Below are positions 7,780 to 17,051 of a DNA stretch of 45,914 nt, piece after piece. The translations under genes were made by a program, and so were the position numbers. The notes under the pieces were generated by a model. It did no database searches and had not been told where the DNA came from. It worked only from the letters and a program-made list of their open reading frames with translations. The DNA lies in NCBI GenBank assembly GCA_024277675.1, contig JAJRUS010000122.1, positions 1 through 45,914 of the forward strand. The letters are read 5' to 3'. This DNA is from a bacterium. Its GTDB lineage: Bacteria; SZUA-182; SZUA-191; JAJRXT01. The first letter of the stretch is position 1. The number at the start of each line of letters is the position of its first letter.

Positions 7780-9450
7780 ATGAGCAACCAGATACATAAG
7801 CGCCTTGGACAACGGTTAATCGAGCAGGGGGCGATCACTAACGCCCAATTGGAGTTAGCGCTTGAGGAGCAAAAGCGCACCGGGGATTACCTGGGCGAAA
7901 TTCTGCAGCGCCTGGGGTTCGTTACTGAGGTTCAACTCACCGCTTGTCTGGCCGACCGGGTTGGGGCCGCCCCCATCAACTTCAAGAATCTCAGCATCCC
8001 CCCGGAGGTATTAAAGCTGGTGCCGGAAACATTTGCCCGCCAACATAAATTGATTCCTATCAACCTGCAAGAGGATGTACTGACCGTGGCTATGGTGGAT
8101 GCGGTGGATGTAGTCACCATTGATAAATTGTGGCAATTGACCAACCGTACCATTGAGGTAAGGTCGGCTACTCAGGGAGAGATTTTCAAAGCCATCGATG
8201 ATTTCTACGCCCAGAAGATTATAGATGATGACATTGAGAAAAGCCTGGCCGAGGTAGAGAAGATGGTCAGAGAAAAGGAGGAAGAGAGCCTAGCGGCTCC
8301 CGTAATCAGGCTGGTGGAACAGCTTTTATATAAGGGTATTAAAATGGGAGCCACCGACATCCATATTGAACCGGAGGAGCAGGTATTGCGCACCAGGTTC
8401 CGGGTAGACGGGGTAATGCAGCAAGGCCCCTCTTTTCCCAAGAAGCTACAGTCAGCCATTATTACCCGCATTAAAATATTATCTGACCTGAATGTTTCAG
8501 AAAACCGCATTCCCCAGGACGGCAAGACTCGGTTTGCCGTGGACAAGCAGCGGGTGGATATGCGGGTATCAACCCTGCCCTCCATTTTTGGGGAAGCGGT
8601 GGTGATCCGTATTCTGGATAAGAGCAAGGTGCTGGTAGGCCTGGAAAATCTGGGCTTCTCAGACAGCAACCGTAAAATATTTGAAGATCTTATAAAAAGG
8701 CCTGATGGGATTATACTGGTTACCGGCCCCACCGGGTCTGGTAAAACCACCACTTTATATACTGCCTTAAGCAGCATAAACTCATTAGAAAAAACAGTAA
8801 TTACGCTGGAGGACCCGGTGGAATATGAACTCTCCACCATTCGCCAGTCACAGATAAATGTCAGGGCCGGTATGACTTTTGCGGCGGGTTTAAGGGCTAT
8901 TCTGCGGCAGGATCCGGATGTGATCCTGGTAGGCGAGATGCGGGATACGGAAACCGCTGAGATGGCGGTGCGGGCAGCGCTTACCGGGCACTTAGTCTTT
9001 TCTACCCTGCACACCAACGATGCTCCCCGGGCCATTCCCCGAATGGTGGACATGGGGATTACCCCACTGCTTTTGTCCACTTCGGTGATTGCCATTATTG
9101 CCCAGCGTTTGATTCGCCTGATCTGTGAAGATTGCAAAGAGGAGTATCAGCCCAACCCGGACCTGGTCAGGAAATATAAATTGGGAGACAAGCTGGATTT
9201 TGATAAGCCATTTTACCATGGTCGGGGTTGTCAGCGGTGTAAAACCAGCGGCTTTAAAGGCCGCCGGGGTATTTATGAAGTACTGTTGATGAACGCTGAT
9301 ATCAGCCGCTTAATTGTAAACGACCTGGATCCGGAAAAAATCAAGCAGGTAGCGCTGGCATCGGGGATGCAAACCATGTTGGAGGATGGATTGGATAAAG
9401 TTCAGCAGGGGGTTACCACCTTAGAAGAAGTGTTGAGAGTAGCGTTCTGA
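7780..9450 (+). CDS. gspE: GspE/PilB/MshE-family assembly ATPase
   Basis: The cytoplasmic motor that powers pseudopilus or pilus extension, 556 residues. An N-terminal T2SSE_N-type domain (about 1-140) is followed by the N2 domain and the RecA-like core: Walker A GPTGSGKTT (316-324), Asp box ITLEDPVE, Walker B DPDVILVGEMRD (about 379-389) and His box STLHTND. The C-terminal zinc motif is complete, with Cys449, Cys452, Cys484 and Cys487, which marks extension rather than retraction (PilT) ATPases. Ribosome site AAGGGA precedes the ATG. It pairs with the platform protein 18 bases downstream. Confidence 0.93.
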   Translation: MSNQIHKRLGQRLIEQGAITNAQLELALEEQKRTGDYLGEILQRLGFVTEVQLTACLADRVGAAPINFKNLSIPPEVLKLVPETFARQHKLIPINLQEDVLTVAMVDAVDVVTIDKLWQLTNRTIEVRSATQGEIFKAIDDFYAQKIIDDDIEKSLAEVEKMVREKEEESLAAPVIRLVEQLLYKGIKMGATDIHIEPEEQVLRTRFRVDGVMQQGPSFPKKLQSAIITRIKILSDLNVSENRIPQDGKTRFAVDKQRVDMRVSTLPSIFGEAVVIRILDKSKVLVGLENLGFSDSNRKIFEDLIKRPDGIILVTGPTGSGKTTTLYTALSSINSLEKTVITLEDPVEYELSTIRQSQINVRAGMTFAAGLRAILRQDPDVILVGEMRDTETAEMAVRAALTGHLVFSTLHTNDAPRAIPRMVDMGITPLLLSTSVIAIIAQRLIRLICEDCKEEYQPNPDLVRKYKLGDKLDFDKPFYHGRGCQRCKTSGFKGRRGIYEVLLMNADISRLIVNDLDPEKIKQVALASGMQTMLEDGLDKVQQGVTTLEEVLRVAF

Positions 9451-9468
9451 TTTCAGAGGACAAAAGAG

Positions 9469-10671
9469 ATGCCTGAGTTTGCATACACTGCCGGTAACGA
9501 AGCCGGAAAAAAAATAAGCGGCACGCTGGTAGCTTCAGATCAGGAAGAACTGGCGGAGAAGCTGGAAGAACTGGGGCTTTTCCTGATTCAAGCCAAAGAA
9601 GTTCGTGCAGCAAAGTCCTATACCCTTTCCAAAAAGGTCAAGCGCAAGGAGCTGCTTACCTTTACGCTTTACTTGAATACCTTGATTACCGCCGGGGTGC
9701 CCTTATTGGTGGGCTTAAAGCAAATCGCCGACCAGGCCGGAGAGTCTTATTTCAAACAGGTAATCGGTAGCCTGGCCGAAGACATCCAGGGCGGGCGCAG
9801 TATTTCCGAATCTATGGCCAGGTTTCCCAAAGTGTTTAACGAATTATATATAAACGTAATTAAGGCCGGTGAAGCCTCAGGTAATCTGGAGATGGTGTTA
9901 AACGATCTGGCGGCTTTCCTGGAGTGGCAGTCTGATTTGAACAAAAGTGTAAAGAAGGCCACGATATACCCCTGTGTGCTGATAGGGGCGGTAGGGATGT
10001 TGGTGTTGGTGCTGATTGTCTTTGTATTCCCCAGATTCATGACTATGTTTGAGGGCTTGAATATGGAACTGCCCGGGCCTACCAGGCTGGTGATTTTTAT
10101 GAGTGATTTCTTGAATAACTACTGGTATGTAATTCTGGGTAGCATCGGCGTGCTTATCGCCGGTTACATAATCGGCTACCGATACGAACAGGGAAGGGTG
10201 CTGATCGATAAGTATAAAATGCGACTGCCCATATTCGGGTCGGTAATCATGAAGATATCCGTTTCCCGTTTCGCTCATTATCTGGGGTTATTGCTGCGGG
10301 CGGGAATCAATATTACCGAAGCCTTCAGTATAGTGGAAACATTGGTGGGCAATGCAGCCATTGCCAAGGTTGTTCAGACCATGCGTGAGATGATCATGGG
10401 TGGACAGAGGATATCCCAGGCTATGGAGCGGCATCCTGAATTTCCTCCGCTGGTGGTGCAGATGATTTCAGTAGGGGAGATGAGCGGTAAGCTGGAGGAT
10501 AATCTGAACAAAGTTTCCCAGTTCTATGATCGTGAAGTGCCGGATGCCATTGATAAAACATTGGGGATGATTCAGCCCTTAATTATCGTCTTCATTGGCG
10601 GGGTGGTAATTCTGATAGCCCTGGCTATCTTCCTGCCTATGTTTGATATGAGCAAGGCGGTCAGGGGGTAA
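9469..10671 (+). CDS. gspF: GspF/PilC-family inner-membrane platform protein
   Basis: A 400-residue protein with the family's duplicated cytoplasmic T2SF domain and three membrane helices (about 165-190, 215-240 and 370-395). The signature phrase FNELYINVIKAGEASGNLEMVL in the first half and PLVVQMISVGEMSGKLEDNL in the second are the two conserved GE-x-SG motifs. It anchors the assembly ATPase to the membrane and couples ATP use to subunit insertion. It begins 18 bases after the ATPase stop; the next gene starts four bases after its own stop. Confidence 0.93.
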   Translation: MPEFAYTAGNEAGKKISGTLVASDQEELAEKLEELGLFLIQAKEVRAAKSYTLSKKVKRKELLTFTLYLNTLITAGVPLLVGLKQIADQAGESYFKQVIGSLAEDIQGGRSISESMARFPKVFNELYINVIKAGEASGNLEMVLNDLAAFLEWQSDLNKSVKKATIYPCVLIGAVGMLVLVLIVFVFPRFMTMFEGLNMELPGPTRLVIFMSDFLNNYWYVILGSIGVLIAGYIIGYRYEQGRVLIDKYKMRLPIFGSVIMKISVSRFAHYLGLLLRAGINITEAFSIVETLVGNAAIAKVVQTMREMIMGGQRISQAMERHPEFPPLVVQMISVGEMSGKLEDNLNKVSQFYDREVPDAIDKTLGMIQPLIIVFIGGVVILIALAIFLPMFDMSKAVRG

Positions 10672-10675
10672 GGCT

Positions 10676-11473
10676 ATGGATGGAAAAGGATATATGAAGT
10701 GCAGGGGGTTTACGCTACTGGAAATAGTCATGGTGCTGTTGGTCATTTCTGTGCTGGCGGCAGCCCTTGCTCCCAATGTCGTTAAAATAATGAATGATGC
10801 CCGTGAGGAAGCTACCAGGAAGGAGCTGGAAGCCATTCAGCGGGCGATTGTGGGGAAGCCCCTGGAAGGGCAGTACGGCTATGTAGGGGATATGGGGGGC
10901 TTACCGGCCAGCCTTACGGATTTGAATACCAATCCCGGCGCCACAGTATATAATTCCAGCCACTTAAACGGAATAGGTATGGGCTGGAATGGGCCATATC
11001 TGAGTTTCGGCTACTCGGCGGATGATTACCTGAGAGATGCCTGGGGTAATAATTACCTTTATGATTCAGTTAGCGGACAAATAAGCAGCCTGGGCGCTGA
11101 TGGGGTGCCGGGCACAAATGATGATTTGCTAATCTCTTCCGTTCCGTTAAATATCAGGGGGGATATTTCAGCTATGGTTACCGTGGCCGATGCCGGCAAT
11201 TTGAACGTAACCAAGACGCTGGATGATACTGAGGCGGCAGTCTGGGTTTATTATGCCAATAATGGTACTGAAGCCAATGCGGCCGCCAGATGGAATAACA
11301 GCCTGAAGGCCTTTACCACACAGGATTGGTTGACCCATCCCCCGCAGGGGGTACATGCAGTCAAGGTGGTGGGTCTGGGGGATTACGCTGGAAATGAGGC
11401 CACGGTAAATGCCGTGGTTATCCGGGGGACAACCTCGGTAAATATATTCTTGGGAATCTTTGATCTGGGATAA
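10676..11473 (+). CDS. Second pseudopilin with long C-terminal extension
   Basis: A 265-residue prepilin-like protein with peptidase site CRG-FTLLE and a hydrophobic helix VMVLLVISVLAAALAP. The early globular part again shows GPYL and DAWGNNYLYD, then GADGVPGTNDDL as a GspG-like calcium loop. A further roughly 110 residues beyond that (from about 155) have no family I recognise and look beta-rich; an ordinary GspG would end there. The ATG at 10676 is only four bases after the gspF stop; a second ATG at 10694 would give a short MKCRG leader typical of prepilins and cannot be excluded. It is probably a minor, tip or specialised subunit. Confidence 0.8.
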   Translation: MDGKGYMKCRGFTLLEIVMVLLVISVLAAALAPNVVKIMNDAREEATRKELEAIQRAIVGKPLEGQYGYVGDMGGLPASLTDLNTNPGATVYNSSHLNGIGMGWNGPYLSFGYSADDYLRDAWGNNYLYDSVSGQISSLGADGVPGTNDDLLISSVPLNIRGDISAMVTVADAGNLNVTKTLDDTEAAVWVYYANNGTEANAAARWNNSLKAFTTQDWLTHPPQGVHAVKVVGLGDYAGNEATVNAVVIRGTTSVNIFLGIFDLG

Positions 11474-11524
11474 AGACAGAGCAAACCCTAATCAGAAGTT
11501 GATTTGCCATGAGGAACATGGAAT

Positions 11525-13144
11525 ATGTTATTGAAACCGAAAAGTATTCTAACAATAGAAATATCTCCCTGGAGGGTAAATATTATTGAAGGGGTGCGCT
11601 CTGCCAGGCAGCCCAAGGTTCTAAATTACATCCAGATTCCAGATCCTCCCCAGACTCACGAACTGCTGGCCCGGAAAATAGCAGCCGCCCTTAAGGAAAA
11701 GGGAATTAAGACCAAGGCTGCCCAACTGGCGTTTTATCACCCACAGCTAGAACAGCGCTATTTTCAGATCCCCAGTCTATCCAGGCAGGAACTCCGGCAG
11801 GTAATAAAGCGGGAAGTTGATAAGGTGAAGAAGAGGTTGCGGGGTGAACTTCCCCAGGATAGCCCAGAAAATGACAAGAAGTCTTATGAGCTGTACTATG
11901 ATTATCAGCTACTGGAAGAAATAGAGGCCAATAAAGCTAAGAAAAAGGGCCTGCTACTGACCACTGTCCCTAAAAAACTGGTTGACGATTATAGCCGCCT
12001 GCTGGAGAAAGCCGAGCTGGAACCCCGGCTGATTACCAGCCTTCCCCTGGCCATAGCTAATGCGATGGCTTTGGTTTCCCAACCGACAAAGGATGCCAAA
12101 GAAAACCAGGACAATATAGGCTTTCTCTATCTTATGCCGGACAAAGGCTTACTCGTTATTGTGAGTCAGGGGAGTTGGCGTTTCTCCCGGGAGATTTCTC
12201 TTCAGACTATAGGTATAAACGGCCAGAAAACAAAAGCTCCCACCGCATCAACCGCTGGCATCGACTACAAAAAACTCAGTCTGGAACTGAGCCGTTCGTT
12301 TATCTATTTTAATCAACAGGAACGTGGTAAGCAGGTATCATCGCTGATATTGAGTTCCGCCCAGCATATATCTCAAAACGTAAGCAAGTATTTTGAGGAA
12401 AGCTTACAGGTTCCGGTGGGGCTGTTTGATCCCACCGGGAAATTAAACCTGGGAAGTATCCCTGAGCCGACTACCGGCTGGCCGCAACTTTTAAATTCGT
12501 TTCCTGTGCCTTTGGGGTTGTTGACGGACTTAATCCCCCAGGCGAGCGCTAACTTACTTCCCCTGAAGGTAAGGGATCACAAAAAGCAACTAGCCGGCAG
12601 CCTGCTGATCAGCCTTATCCTTATCACTTACAGCCTGGCGGTAGGAGCTGGTTATGTAGGACTTCGTTGGGCACAAGAGACTTATCGGCAGGCAGTAGAA
12701 ATCCGGCAGCAAAGCGTAAATCAACTACGTCCAGTTTTTGAACAATGTCAAAAAATAGAACAGGAACGCCGCCGGCGAGATTTTCAACTTGCTGTCTTTA
12801 AACAGTTCGAGCGAACCTCTCCCTTGTGGCGGGGGGTGTTCTATGAACTAAGCCGCTTGTCTCCGAAAGGGATGATTTTTTCTTCGATGGAGATTACCGA
12901 AGGCAAAAAAGGCTGGAAGCTTCAGGCAAAAGTGGTAATCGATGCCGGTACTTCCATGCAGGCGCAGCAGACTATCAATAAGTTTCTGGTGCGGCTTAAA
13001 GATTCGGTGTTCTTTAGCCGGCAGCGGGTGTTAGATGTAAATATCGCCCCTTACAAGTCCACCGAACAAGCAAATAAGGCGACTAATCCAGCCTTATTAC
13101 AATCGCAGATGAACCTTAGCTTAAGTTGTGACATACTTTATTAA
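11525..13144 (+). CDS. PilM-PilN fusion (GspL-like assembly protein)
   Basis: A 539-residue protein. Residues 1 to about 350 resemble the actin-like PilM/GspL cytoplasmic domain, opening with ILTIEISPWRVNIIEG and including a PilM-type phrase ending KREVDKVKKR. A single membrane helix (about 358-380, LAGSLLISLILITYSLAVGAG) leads into a periplasmic coiled coil and ferredoxin-like PilN domain. In type IV pili these parts are usually two proteins; in type II secretion GspL joins them, as here. It should link the ATPase to the periplasmic alignment complex with the next two gene products. GAGGAAC precedes the start. Confidence 0.8.
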   Translation: MLLKPKSILTIEISPWRVNIIEGVRSARQPKVLNYIQIPDPPQTHELLARKIAAALKEKGIKTKAAQLAFYHPQLEQRYFQIPSLSRQELRQVIKREVDKVKKRLRGELPQDSPENDKKSYELYYDYQLLEEIEANKAKKKGLLLTTVPKKLVDDYSRLLEKAELEPRLITSLPLAIANAMALVSQPTKDAKENQDNIGFLYLMPDKGLLVIVSQGSWRFSREISLQTIGINGQKTKAPTASTAGIDYKKLSLELSRSFIYFNQQERGKQVSSLILSSAQHISQNVSKYFEESLQVPVGLFDPTGKLNLGSIPEPTTGWPQLLNSFPVPLGLLTDLIPQASANLLPLKVRDHKKQLAGSLLISLILITYSLAVGAGYVGLRWAQETYRQAVEIRQQSVNQLRPVFEQCQKIEQERRRRDFQLAVFKQFERTSPLWRGVFYELSRLSPKGMIFSSMEITEGKKGWKLQAKVVIDAGTSMQAQQTINKFLVRLKDSVFFSRQRVLDVNIAPYKSTEQANKATNPALLQSQMNLSLSCDILY

Positions 13145-13159
13145 CAAGGGAAATCGACC

Positions 13160-13831
13160 ATGCAGGAGAAGAAAAATTCATTAATCCGGGGCGGGATGCT
13201 CGTATTATTTATAATAATGAGCATGGGCATCATATACTTAAAGCTTTATCGCCCGATGATTCAAGACATCCTGCGTTATCGGCAAGATATAGAAGAGTTA
13301 AAAACTGAAACAGCCCGAATGAAGCGAGGCTCAAAAGGGATGAAGCCGCTGACTGATGAAGAGCGCAGGGAATGGAAGCTGGCCCGACAGCAGATTTATC
13401 AGAAGTTTCCTCCGGCTGAGGTGTTGCCCAAGTACCTTACTTTTAAAAATTCTACCAGCTTATTTTATGGAGAAGGGATATCCTTACAGCGGCAAGTTCC
13501 TGAGTTATTTCTGGAATTAGCCCGGGCCATGCTACAAGGAGGGGGCGCTCAGTTCAGTTTGCTGGATGTCAGCCAACCGGAAAACACATTGACTGTTCCC
13601 GGCTATGGGTCAGCCGTTCAGCCGCTGGAGCTTAAAGAGACCAGTATCGTGATTAGCTTCAGCGGTAGCTTCCGGCAAATCGCCGGGTTTTTTGGGCAAC
13701 TGAACAAACTGCGCCGCTTTACCAAGGTAAGCAAGATAATTATAAAGGCAGAGAATGATACATTGAAAACCAGCATTACTATCAAAACTTATCACTGCCC
13801 GGAAGGGATATTAACTAATGTTTCAACATAA
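13160..13831 (+). CDS. PilO/GspM-like alignment subcomplex protein
   Basis: A 223-residue bitopic protein: short cytoplasmic start, membrane helix at about 11-29 (MLVLFIIMSMGIIYLKLY), coiled coil at about 35-55, then a mixed periplasmic domain ending in ETSIVISFSGSFRQIAGFFGQLNKL, which matches the ferredoxin-like fold region of PilO. Sequence identity in this family is always low, so position after the PilM-PilN protein and before the secretin is much of the evidence. Its last 14 bases overlap the next gene. Confidence 0.72.
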   Translation: MQEKKNSLIRGGMLVLFIIMSMGIIYLKLYRPMIQDILRYRQDIEELKTETARMKRGSKGMKPLTDEERREWKLARQQIYQKFPPAEVLPKYLTFKNSTSLFYGEGISLQRQVPELFLELARAMLQGGGAQFSLLDVSQPENTLTVPGYGSAVQPLELKETSIVISFSGSFRQIAGFFGQLNKLRRFTKVSKIIIKAENDTLKTSITIKTYHCPEGILTNVST

Positions 13832-14441
13832 AAAAACCATAGTATATCTGGTGCTGGCGATGGTTATTTCCTTGATAGCCAACTGGAAATATATTTTCAA
13901 AGAGAAAACCCCGGCAACCGTTACCGCCCCTGCTACTGATCAAAGCCGGTTTCAGAAAAACCAGGCCATCACGGCAGCAGATAGCCGGGCTGAAGCAGCC
14001 GCTGAAACACTGCCTGAAAAAAAAGTGGATTATCGGCAGATGACAGCTCTTGACCGGGGAATGAATTGGGGGCCGGACCCATTCGGTATTTCATCAAAGC
14101 CGGAAGGTATGGAAGCTGATAAACGCAAGCAAAACAACAGGAAGCCGATAAACCTGCGCCTGGAATCTATTTTGATTACGCCATCACAGTCACTGGCGGT
14201 GATTAATAACCGACTGCTGACTGTAGGGGATACCTTTCAGGGAAAAAGGATCTCCAGGATTACCGGCAATTCGGTAATTATGGAAATAAAGGGGAACTTA
14301 CAAGAACTGAAGCTGGGGGATTATGGCATCCCCATGGTCTACATCAAAACACCCGTTGCCGGCTCAACGGCAGTCGACGGCAAGGGAGCAGCACATGGCA
14401 AGTATCAGGGGAATCAGCTAAATGACCAGCGTAAAGAATAA
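13818..14441 (+). CDS. PilP/GspC-like periplasmic protein
   Basis: A 207-residue protein with an N-terminal membrane helix (about 8-22), a disordered Ala/Pro/Gln-rich linker to about 100, and a small C-terminal beta domain with the phrase LRLESILITPSQSLAVINNRLLTVGD and EIKGNLQELKLGD, characteristic of the HR/PilP-type domain that binds the secretin N-domains. It overlaps the gene before it by 14 bases and the secretin gene by 20, implying coupled translation. It would bridge inner-membrane platform and outer-membrane channel. PilP and GspC cannot be told apart from this alone. Confidence 0.72.
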   Translation: MFQHKKTIVYLVLAMVISLIANWKYIFKEKTPATVTAPATDQSRFQKNQAITAADSRAEAAAETLPEKKVDYRQMTALDRGMNWGPDPFGISSKPEGMEADKRKQNNRKPINLRLESILITPSQSLAVINNRLLTVGDTFQGKRISRITGNSVIMEIKGNLQELKLGDYGIPMVYIKTPVAGSTAVDGKGAAHGKYQGNQLNDQRKE

Positions 14442-16035
14442 GACGGCTATATTAATATTCATGGCGGTTATGTTTGGTCTGCTGTTAAGCGACTGCTGTC
14501 TTTCAGCAGCCGGGATCACCCAGCCGCCGCCTCCACCGGAAGCGGCGGAGAGCTACTCAGGACTTAAAATATATCAGGTGGAAGTTCCGGTTACCACTGC
14601 CTCAAAGATAGAAACCCTGTATTCCTGGAGCCTGCGGGATGCCGATATTCGTGATGTACTGCTGACTTTCGCCAGGGGAAGCAAAACTAATATTATTGTA
14701 GAACCGGGTGTAACCGGCCGGGTTACGGTAGACTTGAACATGGTCAGCTTTGATCAGATACTTGAGTATCTACTGTCCCCATTAGGGGTAGTATATTCCA
14801 GAGAGGGGACGTTTACCCGGGTTTTCAGGCCAAAGCTTAAGACCCGGATATTCAGCCTGGATTATGTCAATACCCAACGTGTCGGGCAAGGGTCACTCTC
14901 AATAGACTCTGGAGGAAATGCCGGACAAATCCAGAGTTTAAGTTCCACCTCCATAAAAAATACCAGCACCATAGATTTTTGGGGAACCGTCATTGATGCC
15001 CTGAACACCATTATCTTTGCCGAAAAGGGCAGCCTTGAATCCGGGGCGGGCGGGGCCTTCAGCAAAAAGGACGAAAGTGGTCGGCAGCTAATCATCAATC
15101 CTCAGTCAGGGGTGGTGCTGGTCACTGATGTGGATAAGAAACTGGAGGAAGTGAATCGGTTCATCCAGGCAATTCAGGAATCAATTAAGCGACAGGTGAT
15201 GATTCAGGCCAAGATTGTGGAGGTGGCCTTATCCGATAATTTCGAGATGGGAATTAACTGGAGCTATGTAGCCGACTTTCCGGAATGGAGTAAGGTAATC
15301 GGCGCTTTAAGTGGCGGCGCCACCGTGGCCCAGAATCTGGTTACGGGGAGTGAGGTCTTTCAGTTGGGAGTGACTAACAGGCATATCTCTATACTACTGG
15401 ATGCTATAGCCAAGCAAGGTAATCTGGATATACTGTCCAGCCCCCAAATTGTAACCCTCAACAACCAAACTGCAATTATAAAGGTTACCCAGGAAACGGT
15501 ATATTTTGAGACCACTACTGAAGTAGATGCGGATACTGATACTGTCACCCAGAGTATTGAGTCCAACACCATCGATGTAGGAATTGTACTGGATGTAACC
15601 CCGCAGATCAGCGCCGATGGAATGATTACCTTAAATATCCATCCCAGTATTAGTGAAATAGTCGGCGAGGCGGTTTCCAAGGAGGGGGATACCAGGCCCA
15701 TTATCGATCGCCGGGAGACCAATGCGGTGGTCAAGGTGCAGGATGGACAGACCATTATCATGGCGGGCTTGATGAAAGAAAAGAAAAAAGAAGAGCTGAG
15801 GATGGTGCCTTGCCTGGGACAAATTCCCTTTCTGGGGGCGCTGTTTCGCCATACGGTCCAAAATAAAGAAAAGGTGGAGTTAGTGATTATGCTGACGCCG
15901 GTCATCTTAAATAATAGCCGGATAGAGCGAATTTATAAATATAAAACCCAGCAATTCCAGAAATCCAGGCAAGAATTGCATATTGGCGTTCCACCATATA
16001 CCGATGGGTTAAAGGGAGAACTCAGATCTGACTGA
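14422..16035 (+). CDS. Secretin (GspD/PilQ superfamily, MshL-like)
   Basis: The outer-membrane channel of the system, 537 residues. A hydrophobic export signal (about 8-30) is followed by an N-terminal STN/N0-like domain (DIRDVLLTFARGSKTNIIVEP), a linker rich in Ser/Thr, an N1-like domain with NPQSGVVLVTD, and the secretin core from about 250: RQVMIQAKIVEVALSDNFEMGINW, SSPQIVTLNNQTAIIKV, and VPCLGQIPFLGALFRHT near the end. The order and the phrases TIDFWGTVIDAL and NPQSGVVLVTD are most like MshL of MSHA pili. No pilotin gene is visible. Its end overlaps the converging DUF5658 gene by 14 bases. Confidence 0.92.
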   Translation: MTSVKNKTAILIFMAVMFGLLLSDCCLSAAGITQPPPPPEAAESYSGLKIYQVEVPVTTASKIETLYSWSLRDADIRDVLLTFARGSKTNIIVEPGVTGRVTVDLNMVSFDQILEYLLSPLGVVYSREGTFTRVFRPKLKTRIFSLDYVNTQRVGQGSLSIDSGGNAGQIQSLSSTSIKNTSTIDFWGTVIDALNTIIFAEKGSLESGAGGAFSKKDESGRQLIINPQSGVVLVTDVDKKLEEVNRFIQAIQESIKRQVMIQAKIVEVALSDNFEMGINWSYVADFPEWSKVIGALSGGATVAQNLVTGSEVFQLGVTNRHISILLDAIAKQGNLDILSSPQIVTLNNQTAIIKVTQETVYFETTTEVDADTDTVTQSIESNTIDVGIVLDVTPQISADGMITLNIHPSISEIVGEAVSKEGDTRPIIDRRETNAVVKVQDGQTIIMAGLMKEKKKEELRMVPCLGQIPFLGALFRHTVQNKEKVELVIMLTPVILNNSRIERIYKYKTQQFQKSRQELHIGVPPYTDGLKGELRSD

Positions 16036-16507
16036 GCAGGAATACTTGATAACTAATCAAGGAAAGATAAAATACAGCTACGCTACTCACAATACGCTGC
16101 ATTCTGAAAAAATTCTGATGCAGCAGTAATACAGACAGCCCCGCCACGGTAAGCACAAATTTAAGCGATAGACAATATCCCCACCCTAAACTCAAAGAAA
16201 GACTAATCAGTGGGTTTAGCTCAGACCCTCCCAGCACAAGCAGCTTATAGGTAAAGATCGTATCCAACACCCCAAATAGAATAATCGAGATGGCCGGGAT
16301 AATTAATCCTTTACAAGGTCGGTCGACATAATAGTTTGTAGGGGGGTCGCTCAGGCGGCGGTTAGCCCGCCGCCCGCCGACAAACAAATAGCGACTGATA
16401 ATAGGAGTGGGGCGGCGCCGGCGATCCTTAAGTCGCCGGCGGTCGACCGGGAGGTGGGTTGAAGCAGGTGGAATGTTCTGTAAACCGGAGCCTGGGTTCG
16501 AGTTCAT
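16022..16507 (-). CDS. DUF5658-family membrane protein
   Basis: A 161-residue protein with a very basic N-terminal third (DRRRLKDRRRR and GGRRANRR) and about three hydrophobic helices in the remainder. The phrase DTIFTYKLLVLGGSELNPL is typical of DUF5658 proteins, which have no known function. It converges on the secretin gene and overlaps its last 14 bases. No good ribosome site precedes the ATG, so expression level is uncertain. Confidence 0.72.
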   Translation of the reverse strand: MNSNPGSGLQNIPPASTHLPVDRRRLKDRRRRPTPIISRYLFVGGRRANRRLSDPPTNYYVDRPCKGLIIPAISIILFGVLDTIFTYKLLVLGGSELNPLISLSLSLGWGYCLSLKFVLTVAGLSVLLLHQNFFRMQRIVSSVAVFYLSLISYQVFLLSQI

Positions 16508-16966
16508 AGTAAACCGGCAATAAATAAAACGAGCTAGCCGCGAATCAAAAAAACACAGTGTATATGCGATACATGAACATTGTTTGACGAGCTGCGACGT
16601 AACTCAATCGGTGATAATAGCAATTTTTTAAGATACCTTTAAGAGATGCTCAAACCTGAATTTATTCCCCCCCGGCCATCCGGAAACCGCTGACAGCAGT
16701 AATTATAAATTCCGCTAAAATTTCCCCTTTGCCGCCCAACAAAACCAACTCATACTGCCAGCTGCCGGCCGAGTTTCAGACGGCGGCTGCAGAGCACACC
16801 TCTTTGGTTGACATTCTGTGCTTGTTTTTCTTTAATTCAATCGGTAACATTTTATTCATCATAAATCCCGTCGATTCATTCATGGAATACAATAACTACC
16901 TGGATTGTATTGTGTCAAGGGGGCTTTTCGTTGCGCTATATCAGATTTCGGGCAACTATTAAGCGC
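16508..16966. other. Non-coding region between DUF5658 and carB
   Basis: About 460 bases with no convincing gene. The one structured element is an 8-bp inverted repeat, AATACAAT (16886-16893) and ATTGTATT (16904-16911), some 55 bases upstream of the carB promoter, which could be an operator or a weak hairpin. No riboswitch or PyrR-type attenuator was recognised. Confidence 0.5.
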
Positions 16967-16996
16967 TTGACAAATAGAAGCAACATTGCGTAGAAT
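16967..16996 (+). promoter_or_regulatory. Sigma-70-type promoter of carB
   Basis: A perfect TTGACA (16967-16972) is followed after 18 bases by TAGAAT (16991-16996), a five-of-six match to the -10 box. Transcription would begin near 17003, leaving a leader of about 50 bases before the carB start codon, too short for an attenuator. Confidence 0.72.
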
Positions 16997-17051
16997 GAGG
17001 CAACTCATCGTAAATTAATAGTATATTTCCCGCTTAACTCGAGATGGAAAT

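Noticed and set aside
8205-9137. 310-residue minus-strand ORF opposite gspE
   Set aside because: It is a frame shadow of a strongly supported gene, with no recognisable domain.
16729-16962. 77-residue plus-strand ORF upstream of carB
   Set aside because: TTG start, no ribosome site, no family resemblance, and it overlaps the inverted repeat close to the carB promoter.
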